A stretch of 12,829 bases of DNA from positions 1 to 12,829 of the forward strand of contig DHQK01000057.1 of NCBI GenBank assembly GCA_002411085.1, read 5' to 3'. Both the position numbers and the translations under genes were made by a program. Below, in pieces: positions 6,865 to 12,829 of this stretch; within the stretch, counting starts at the first letter, position 1; each line of letters starts with the position of its first letter. The notes under the pieces are model-generated. The model searched no databases. It saw nothing but the letters and a program-made list of their open reading frames with translations, and was not told the DNA's origin. This DNA is from Marinilabilia sp. UBA5340 (GTDB taxonomy: Bacteria > Bacteroidota > Bacteroidia > Bacteroidales > Marinilabiliaceae).

Positions 6865-7719
6865 ATGCAAAAAGTAAAACACATCTCCAGGCGCAAAATG
6901 AAGGTATCGGTCATCTCCGATCTGCACCTTGGCACCTATGGGTGTAAAGCGCCACAAATACTGGATTATCTGCAGGGAATTGATCCCGATATCCTTGTGC
7001 TGAATGGGGATATCGTGGATGGATGGCAATTTACACGGTCCTATTTTCCTGCATCTCACCTTAAAGTGGTTCGCCAAATCATTAAAATGATGGAGCGAGG
7101 CACACGGGTAATATATGTGGCTGGCAACCATGATGAGGTAATGCGCCGTTTTTCCGGTATCAAACTGGGTAATTTTTCTTTTGTCAATAAAGTGGTGCTG
7201 AATCTGGATGGCAAAAAATCATGGATCTTTCATGGTGATGTGTTTGATGTATTTATGCACCATTCCAAGTGGCTGGCAAGGTTGGGTGCCAAAGGATACG
7301 GGATGCTTACAGTCATTAATAAACTTGTTAATGGGTTGATGGGTCTTTTTGGTAAGAGGCGGCTATCTATCTCCAAATCCGTTAAAGAACGGGTCAAAGG
7401 CAGTGGAAATGCTATCTCGCGCTTTGAAAGAACCGTTGCCGGTTTGGGGGTAGAGAAGGGGTATGACTTTGCTATCTGTGGTCACATTCACACCCCTGCC
7501 GATAAAATCATCGAAACTGATAAGGGGCAGATTCGCTACCTCAATTCAGGCGACTGGGTAGAGAATATGACAGCCCTGGAATATGATGAGGACGTCTGGC
7601 AACTGAAATATTGGGAGCCAAACTGGGCCGAAAAGAGTGAGCTTGCTACGGAAGAGACATTGTCCCGACCGTCCAGGGCTGTTTTCATCAGTGCTTTTGA
7701 AGAGGTTATGGGTAGTTGA
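6865..7719 (+). CDS. LpxH-like calcineurin-family metallophosphoesterase
   Basis: The protein is a metal-dependent phosphoesterase of the family annotated as UDP-2,3-diacylglucosamine diphosphatase. LpxH releases UMP to give lipid X in lipid A synthesis at the cytoplasmic membrane. All five metal motifs are present: D19-x-H21 (S-D-L-H-L-G), G48-D49, G87-N88-H89-D90, H123-G124-D125, and G206-H207-I-H209. The 284 residues exceed E. coli LpxH (about 240). The extra length includes a Lys/Arg-rich helical insert at about 145-185 that could contact membrane lipid, and a C-terminal extension after 250. Two starts are possible. The ATG at 6865 is listed; the ATG at 6898 (residue 12) sits just before the first strand and has an agg about 8 nt upstream. 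The glycosyltransferase gene starts 17 nt after the stop, so the two are likely one operon. Family membership is firm, but the exact substrate is not. Confidence 0.88.
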   Translation: MQKVKHISRRKMKVSVISDLHLGTYGCKAPQILDYLQGIDPDILVLNGDIVDGWQFTRSYFPASHLKVVRQIIKMMERGTRVIYVAGNHDEVMRRFSGIKLGNFSFVNKVVLNLDGKKSWIFHGDVFDVFMHHSKWLARLGAKGYGMLTVINKLVNGLMGLFGKRRLSISKSVKERVKGSGNAISRFERTVAGLGVEKGYDFAICGHIHTPADKIIETDKGQIRYLNSGDWVENMTALEYDEDVWQLKYWEPNWAEKSELATEETLSRPSRAVFISAFEEVMGS

Positions 7720-7736
7720 TTATAGGTTTGTCGGAT

Positions 7737-8783
7737 ATGAAAATATTATACGCAATACAAGGTACGGGAAATGGACATGTTGCAAGGGCTTCTGATTTGG
7801 TTCCGGAGTTCCGGAAATATGGAAATGTGGACGTTTTGTTGAGCGGCCAGCACAGTGAATTGCATCTTCCTTATGAGGTTAAGTACCGATTTCAGGGATT
7901 TGGTTTTTTCTTTGGTAAAGATGGGGGGATTGATGTGCGAAAAACCTTGCGGAAGAACTCTGTCGGGAAATTCTTTAAAGAGGTATCTCAATTGCCGGTG
8001 GAGGACTATGATTTGGTGATTTCCGATTTTGAGCCTGTTTCCGCGTGGGCTTGTCGTCTGAGAGGGAAACCATGTTTTGGAATGAGTCATCAATCTGCGG
8101 TTGTGGATGCTGAAGCCCCCACTCCCACGACGAAAGATTGGTGGGGAAAGGTAATTTTGCAGCATTATGCTCCGGTAAGTGAGGGATTGGGATTTCATTT
8201 TCGAAGGATTAACGGACATATTTCAACCCCGGTAATCAGAAAATCCATCAGAGAAATTGTTCCCGGAAATCAAGGACATTATACTGTTTATCTTCCTGCA
8301 TATTCCGATTTGACGATCATTAGCCTATTGTCAGAGATCAGAGACGAGCAGTGGCAGGTCTTTTCAAAGCATTCAGAGGTGCCCTATTCCTTTAACAATA
8401 TTTCCATTCGTCCGGTAGAAAGTGATGGATTTGTAAAAAGTATGGCCAACAGTGCAGGCGTTCTTTGTAATGCCGGCTTTGAAACCCCTGCTGAAGCGTT
8501 GTTTTTACGTAAGAAACTGTGCGTTATACCCATGAGACATCAGTACGAACAGGCCTGTAATGCGGCAATGCTCAAAAACATGGGAATCCCTGTTTTGCCA
8601 CAGCTTTCCTCAGAGGTAATTTCCCGGTTGAAGGCTTGGGTTGCAAGCTCTGAGGTGATATCCGTTGATTATCCTGACAATGTGCCGATTGTGGTGGAAC
8701 AAATGATGGAGATGGCCGAATCACGGGAAATGACGATTCGAAGACGGCGTATACCCAGGCTGGCCGGTTCTTTTGGGATGTAA
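7737..8783 (+). CDS. GT-B fold glycosyltransferase (MJ1255/VC2487-like family)
   Basis: This 348-residue protein has the layout of a GT-B nucleotide-sugar glycosyltransferase. The N-terminal domain opens with a glycine loop, G-T-G-N-G-H (9-14), at the end of the first strand, as in GT1/GT28 enzymes and the MJ1255/VC2487 group. D97-F-E-P (97-100) ends another strand. The C-terminal domain holds the donor-site region C-N-A-G-F-E-T-P-A-E-A-L (244-255) and H-Q-Y-E-Q-A-C-N-A (268-276), typical of UDP-sugar binding. The last 20 residues are basic (four consecutive Arg at 335-338). No transmembrane helix is visible, so it is probably cytosolic or peripheral. The ATG at 7737 is chosen over an in-frame TTG at 7716 because it starts immediately before the first beta strand, and the TTG overlaps the stop of the preceding gene. 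Pairing with the LpxH-like gene suggests a lipid acceptor, by inference. Confidence 0.85.
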   Translation: MKILYAIQGTGNGHVARASDLVPEFRKYGNVDVLLSGQHSELHLPYEVKYRFQGFGFFFGKDGGIDVRKTLRKNSVGKFFKEVSQLPVEDYDLVISDFEPVSAWACRLRGKPCFGMSHQSAVVDAEAPTPTTKDWWGKVILQHYAPVSEGLGFHFRRINGHISTPVIRKSIREIVPGNQGHYTVYLPAYSDLTIISLLSEIRDEQWQVFSKHSEVPYSFNNISIRPVESDGFVKSMANSAGVLCNAGFETPAEALFLRKKLCVIPMRHQYEQACNAAMLKNMGIPVLPQLSSEVISRLKAWVASSEVISVDYPDNVPIVVEQMMEMAESREMTIRRRRIPRLAGSFGM

Positions 8784-8923
8784 AATTTGACCGGTTGCTT
8801 AAAGGAACTTGATCTGCATTTTTATTACTACGGCTCATTCTATATTCCGTTAGTGTTTGTCAGTGTGTTTTTAATCAGCTGCTTACAGGTTATTTTGATT
8901 GGGCGGAATGCGCAGTAATATGT

Positions 8924-8977
8924 GGTTCCGGGATTTGTTTTTCATCTCATATCTATCCCAAATCCCCGGGACTAACC
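8924..8977. terminator. Inverted repeat between convergent genes, possible terminator
   Basis: gggatttg (8930-8937) pairs perfectly with caaatccc (8959-8966) around a 21-nt loop. With small bulges the stem extends outward from ggttcc to about 8977. A T-rich run (atcttttattctt) follows on the plus strand, so it could terminate the glycosyltransferase transcript. On the minus strand no T-run follows. The bulges and large loop keep confidence low. The rest of the 205-bp gap (8784-8988) shows nothing else. Confidence 0.35.
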
Positions 8978-8988
8978 ATCTTTTATTC

Positions 8989-10725
8989 TTAGAATTTCCC
9001 TTCGAAACGAACTTTTTTATTTTCTTTTTTCAGCGAAAAATTGAACATGTAGCTGTAAGAAAAATTGGCAGAATAGTGCGTTCTGTGCCCTCGTGGTGCA
9101 TTGTTATTAATCATGGCCATGCTGAGGTTGAAGTGATGCCGTTTTTTCAGGTTGTAACCACCGGTGAGCCGTAAATTGATGATATTGGAAAGGGCTCCAT
9201 CTTCGTTGAAGGAATTGCTGTAAGTGCCGGTGAGAGCTGCTCTTATTTTTTCTATAAAAACTTTCTGGGCCGACAGGTTGTAACTCATCAATTGAAGGGT
9301 CTGCTCCTGAATATCGTTGGAATTGTGATTGACGGTGGCCGACAAGTTAAAACGCAGTTGTGTTAGCGAAAAAAGATAAGAGAGGGTGGAGTTGTAAATT
9401 CGGTTTCCTACAAATCGAAGGTCATCTTCCTGCTGTTCTGATGCTTCCTGATACGAAAAAGCCATATTCAGGTTTTGGCGTTGGTATTTTGATGTTTTCA
9501 GCATGTAATTTCCATGGATTGAAGCAGCCATATTCAATTGTGTATAACTTAGGGTATCCAGATTCTGATATTGGTTTGACCGGGTTACTTCATCATAAAT
9601 ATCTCTAATGTGTACGTACGATTCCACATTTGAAAAAGAGGCACCCATGGTCAACTTTTGGGTAATGGGTGAGGAGATGTTGGCCGAATAGATTGCCCGC
9701 TTCGAGGTGTTGGTTTTTTGGTTTTCCAGGTTGTCTTTCTGAAAACCTGCATCCATACTGATATTTACCTTATTGAAAAGTGTTGTTGCCAGGTTCGCAG
9801 TGATGTTTTCAAAATCGTTGGTGAAATAATAAGCACCAAAAGTTTTATAATTTGGAGCGACTCTTTCATAAGTAGCGCCAATGCTCCCCAGATCAGAACT
9901 TTGGGATACAGAAGTTTGGTAGGCATGATACACCGAAACGTCCCCTTCGTTCAGGAAGAAAAGGTTGCCGTCTCCGATGCTGTCTGTCCTGCTGATGTCA
10001 TGATTGATAGCGCTGATGCCATATTCTCCCGAAACTACAAAGCCTTTGGGGAGTTTTAGTCGTAGGCTCATACTACCGACCAGATTGTCTGAGGGCGTAA
10101 TGTAGTTTTCTGATTCATCTGAAAAATCGAGGGATCCCATATCATCTTTGGCTTTAAAAATATTGGCCGATACATCAAAATGATCATGTTCATAGCCTAA
10201 CATCAGGCCGCCTCCCATTCTTCGGTAGTATGGTTCGGTATTGAACGTATCGGGTTTTGTAGCTTTGTTAAATCTTCCGTAAAGCGCTGCGACTCTCAAT
10301 CCGTTTTGGGGAGCCAATTCTATTCCGCCACCAAAAAATTCATGTCCCGAGAGGGTGTAAGGAGAAAATTCCATGGAGGAATATCCAATATGTGCGGTGA
10401 CCCATTTGTAGGAAGGTGACAGAGAAAAACGATTGAAAGGCTGAGGGAGGTTCGCCGTTGTTTGATTGTTGGTGTAGGCAAAAGAGATGGGAAGATTCAC
10501 CACTCCCCACAGGGTAGTATTTAGATTTCCGGACAGATAATAGGAGTAATCGTCGTAATTGGTCACTGAATCAGGACTGTAGTTGAAAATGTGGCTCATA
10601 TTGATTCCTCCGTTGGAAGTAATGGGCGGTGCATCCTTAACAGCTTCAACATCCTGGGCGCCGATAGATGCAGATAAAAACAGAGAAAGCACTAAAAACA
10701 GGATTCTGGGGTAGGTTTGGTGCAT
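8989..10725 (-). CDS. Uncharacterised outer-membrane beta-barrel protein
   Basis: The 578-residue protein begins with a signal peptide (hydrophobic core about 8-21, probable cleavage I-G-A/Q-D after residue 23). The mature part consists of many short strands of alternating aromatic/hydrophobic and polar residues separated by Asn/Asp/Ser-rich turns. It contains no cysteine and ends in V-R-F-E-G-K-F, with the C-terminal Phe expected of a BAM-inserted barrel. A conserved-looking block at about 97-155 (W-V-T-A-H-I-G-Y, M-E-F-S-P-Y-T-L-S-G-H, L-Y-G-R-F-N-K-A) may be a family signature. It has no TonB plug, OmpA-like or SusD-like motif that I can see. It starts 18 bp after the stop of the FN3 protein gene on the same strand, so the two are probably co-transcribed. 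Location in the outer membrane is well supported; transport, adhesion or structural roles are all open. Confidence 0.8.
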   Translation of the reverse strand: MHQTYPRILFLVLSLFLSASIGAQDVEAVKDAPPITSNGGINMSHIFNYSPDSVTNYDDYSYYLSGNLNTTLWGVVNLPISFAYTNNQTTANLPQPFNRFSLSPSYKWVTAHIGYSSMEFSPYTLSGHEFFGGGIELAPQNGLRVAALYGRFNKATKPDTFNTEPYYRRMGGGLMLGYEHDHFDVSANIFKAKDDMGSLDFSDESENYITPSDNLVGSMSLRLKLPKGFVVSGEYGISAINHDISRTDSIGDGNLFFLNEGDVSVYHAYQTSVSQSSDLGSIGATYERVAPNYKTFGAYYFTNDFENITANLATTLFNKVNISMDAGFQKDNLENQKTNTSKRAIYSANISSPITQKLTMGASFSNVESYVHIRDIYDEVTRSNQYQNLDTLSYTQLNMAASIHGNYMLKTSKYQRQNLNMAFSYQEASEQQEDDLRFVGNRIYNSTLSYLFSLTQLRFNLSATVNHNSNDIQEQTLQLMSYNLSAQKVFIEKIRAALTGTYSNSFNEDGALSNIINLRLTGGYNLKKRHHFNLSMAMINNNAPRGHRTHYSANFSYSYMFNFSLKKENKKVRFEGKF

Positions 10726-10743
10726 ATCAGGTTCAGGTTTTGG

Positions 10744-12795
10744 CTACATTTTTACGGTTACGCGATCGCTCATGGGAGATGAGCTGCCGTCTTCGTAAAC
10801 TGCTTTGATCATGTATTGATAGGTTTTTCCGGGGCTCAGAATTGGGTCCGTAAATTCATCCGACTCTGAATTACCATACAATCGCATTGGGCCATCTTCA
10901 ACGCTGCGGTAAACCACAACTCTGCTCACCTTTTTTAATGCGTCCACTTCCCAGGATAGCTGTACGTTGTCTATGAACTCTTTCTTCTTGAGTTTTATGA
11001 CTTCCCGAAACGCTGCAGATGGATTTACGTATCCATGATTAGACGGAGGGGAGAGTAACCCGGCTTCGTCCTCAGCCCTGATGTAATAGGCATATTTGCT
11101 GCGATTGTTGATTTCACTGTCTTCAAATGAAGATGATTCTTCTCCGGTTTGGGGAATCAAGCCTATTTCCACAAAGGCAGAATCCGGAAAGGTGCGACGA
11201 TAGATATGGTGCTTTGTTACATCGGCACTCATGCTGTTGATCCAACTGATCTTAATGCTGCTTCTTTGTTCAATGACATTTTCTATTTGGGGTGCCACGG
11301 GTGGAATAATATCTGGTCTCTGCAGCGTTAGCATTTCCGAAAAATCAGACTGATTTTGTCTTACATCAATAGCGCGTACCTTGTAATAAACATTTTTGGT
11401 GAGGGTGTTGATGTTGATGGAGTCGTTAAATACGGTATCGGTGATTACCGCCGGTGTGACCAGCATAAATTCATAATCGGGGTGGTTGGAACTGTAGACC
11501 CGATACCCTTCGAGATCCCTGTCAGAGTTTGGCTTCCAGGTTAGGGTGACAAATCCAGTGGTATCTATTTCTCCTTTTAATTGTTTTGGTTTTGCTGGCG
11601 GAAAACTGTCTACTCTTGCGGCATAAGTCGTCAGCGGCGATACTTTTTCTGTATTTTGATTATAGACTGAAACAAGGTAATAGTTGGTCATATCGGGAAC
11701 CGTGTCTGTGTAGGATCGGATTTCGGGATCTGTCCCTTCGTAAATCACTCTTTTTTTGCCTTCCGGCGTGGAGGACTGATACACGCGAAACCCGCTGATA
11801 TAGGGGTTCATTTTTTGGGGATAATCCCATTGCAACAATACTTGCTGATTGTCGATTACTTTTTTATCCGTCATCACCGGGGCCGATTCAATCGGGAGTA
11901 GTCCTTTCCCGGAAACACTTTCGGAAGGGGGGCCGGTTTCGCCAAAAGCACTAATGCCTCTGATGCGGTAATGCACGGTGATCTGGTTATCCTTAAGACT
12001 GTCGGTTCTGTACATGTATTCTGGCGAAACGTTTTCGTCAGTCAACTGAACTAAAGCATTATTACTGATGGGCTGAAAAGTTTGCCCGTTATCCATCGAT
12101 TTTTCGACAATATAGCTGTTGTAGATATGTCCCAGGTAGAGGATATTCCAGGAAAGGTCTACTTTTTTATTGCCCCATTTAGCTGTTGGCGTTTGCGGTG
12201 GAGGTAACGGTTGATATTCTGAAATTCCTGTGAAAACTGATCCTGTATCTACCGCAAGAGAATCGGGACAATCTACAAACACTCGGTAGAGATACTTTTC
12301 GTTGGCTTGGGCTGATTTGTCTTCCAGATAAAGCCCCGATAATTCGGCTGCCAGAATAGACTGGTCGGCAGCATACATGGCAAAGCTATATCGATGTTGT
12401 TTTTCCTTGTATTGCCTGTAGACTTCATGTGGGTTGACGAGGCCGGAGGGAGGTTCTGTTTCGGTAGAGTCGAAAATACAGCTTGCAGCAATGGCCACAA
12501 ATCGATTGTCGCTGTGAGGTTCCCATTCTTCAAGAGGCATGGGGCGGATAGGAGTTGGCGTCAATCGTTCGGCAGCTTGTTGGTCTGGTATTTCACCGTC
12601 GCGCAAGATGGTGAATCGCTCCACCACGTAGCCGTATTGGTTGGCAAGTTTCCATGTGGCTGGAGTATTGGGGGCCCATCGAAGCAAAATAGATTCCTGT
12701 CTTGGACTTCCAAGTATTTCTATGCCGGGTTGCTGGGCGAAGATGTTAAGCGTGAAAAATAGCGAAAGAATGATTAGGAGGGTAAATCTGGTCAT
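10744..12795 (-). CDS. Exported fibronectin type III repeat protein
   Basis: The 683-residue protein has a signal peptide (hydrophobic 5-19, probable cleavage I-F-A/Q-Q after residue 20). Five FN3-like repeats follow at about 200-297, 303-396, 399-494, 498-590 and 597-683. Each shows a core Trp in an L-x-W or I-S-W strand (216, 323, 420, 518, 615), a mid-domain Tyr strand (Y-I-V-E-K, F-R-V-Y, Y-R-V-Y, H-I-Y-R-R, V-V-Y-R) and a late Y-x-x-x-A/S strand. The region before them (24-195) starts and ends like another FN3 domain but carries an insert of roughly 100 residues. The only two cysteines, C106 and C176, fall in that region. There is no transmembrane anchor, and I see no type IX secretion C-terminal domain. 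The protein is therefore probably periplasmic or attached to a partner, for which the beta-barrel encoded 18 bp downstream is the obvious candidate. Confidence 0.85.
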   Translation of the reverse strand: MTRFTLLIILSLFFTLNIFAQQPGIEILGSPRQESILLRWAPNTPATWKLANQYGYVVERFTILRDGEIPDQQAAERLTPTPIRPMPLEEWEPHSDNRFVAIAASCIFDSTETEPPSGLVNPHEVYRQYKEKQHRYSFAMYAADQSILAAELSGLYLEDKSAQANEKYLYRVFVDCPDSLAVDTGSVFTGISEYQPLPPPQTPTAKWGNKKVDLSWNILYLGHIYNSYIVEKSMDNGQTFQPISNNALVQLTDENVSPEYMYRTDSLKDNQITVHYRIRGISAFGETGPPSESVSGKGLLPIESAPVMTDKKVIDNQQVLLQWDYPQKMNPYISGFRVYQSSTPEGKKRVIYEGTDPEIRSYTDTVPDMTNYYLVSVYNQNTEKVSPLTTYAARVDSFPPAKPKQLKGEIDTTGFVTLTWKPNSDRDLEGYRVYSSNHPDYEFMLVTPAVITDTVFNDSININTLTKNVYYKVRAIDVRQNQSDFSEMLTLQRPDIIPPVAPQIENVIEQRSSIKISWINSMSADVTKHHIYRRTFPDSAFVEIGLIPQTGEESSSFEDSEINNRSKYAYYIRAEDEAGLLSPPSNHGYVNPSAAFREVIKLKKKEFIDNVQLSWEVDALKKVSRVVVYRSVEDGPMRLYGNSESDEFTDPILSPGKTYQYMIKAVYEDGSSSPMSDRVTVKM

Positions 12796-12829
12796 TGGGG
12801 TTTGGTTGAATGTTATGCAATCGGGTATT

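Noticed and set aside
7716..7736. Upstream TTG start for the glycosyltransferase
   Set aside because: It would overlap the stop codon of the preceding gene and add seven residues before the first beta strand. The ATG at 7737 matches the family N-terminus better.
8899..9174. Plus-strand open frame of 91 codons after the glycosyltransferase
   Set aside because: Most of it is antisense to the 3' end of the barrel gene, and it contains the inverted repeat near 8924-8977. No protein-like motif is seen.
1..12829. A defence island, prophage, secondary-metabolite cluster or other novel multi-gene system
   Set aside because: The genes are mostly core metabolism and envelope functions. No nuclease, reverse transcriptase, integrase, toxin-antitoxin pair or biosynthetic megasynthase is visible. 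The FN3/barrel pair is the only candidate for an undescribed system, and it is incomplete at the window edge.

Overview
The window looks like chromosomal DNA from a member of the Bacteroidota, probably class Bacteroidia. Three things point there. The transketolase carries the variant cofactor motifs I associate with Bacteroidota enzymes. Several upstream regions hold the Bacteroidota -7 promoter element TAnnTTTG, and start codons mostly lack clear Shine-Dalgarno sequences. The envelope genes (an LpxH-like phosphoesterase paired with a GT-B glycosyltransferase, and two exported proteins cleaved just before Gln) also fit. The genus cannot be read from the sequence.

Layout. Left part, minus strand: transketolase (1455-3482) with a clear intrinsic terminator, then the ribosome maturation factor rimM (777-1307), then an unrecognised small membrane protein (33-707) with its own likely promoter at 742-773. 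Middle, plus strand, divergent from tkt across a 323-bp AT-rich spacer: erythronate-4-phosphate dehydrogenase pdxB (3806-4933) and 6-phosphogluconate dehydrogenase gnd (5023-6477). A 135-bp MITE-like inverted-repeat element lies just after gnd, and its right end runs into seven T residues. Next on the plus strand is a tight pair: the LpxH-like metallophosphoesterase (6865-7719) and a glycosyltransferase (7737-8783). Right part, minus strand and convergent with that pair: a fibronectin type III-repeat exported protein (10744-12795), followed 18 bp later by an outer-membrane beta-barrel protein (8989-10725).

How the genes relate. Transketolase, PdxB and 6-phosphogluconate dehydrogenase are metabolically linked: Gnd feeds ribulose-5-phosphate into the pentose phosphate pathway, transketolase interconverts its sugars and produces or consumes erythrose-4-phosphate, and the oxidised derivative of erythrose-4-phosphate is the PdxB substrate for pyridoxal phosphate synthesis. 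The phosphoesterase/glycosyltransferase pair probably acts on an envelope glycolipid, but its substrate is unknown. The FN3 protein and the beta-barrel are probably co-expressed and exported, with unknown function. Most of the window is ordinary core genome. The least understood parts are the FN3/barrel pair, the phosphoesterase/glycosyltransferase pair, the 224-residue membrane protein and the inverted-repeat element. I found no CRISPR array, RNA gene, phage gene or defence system.
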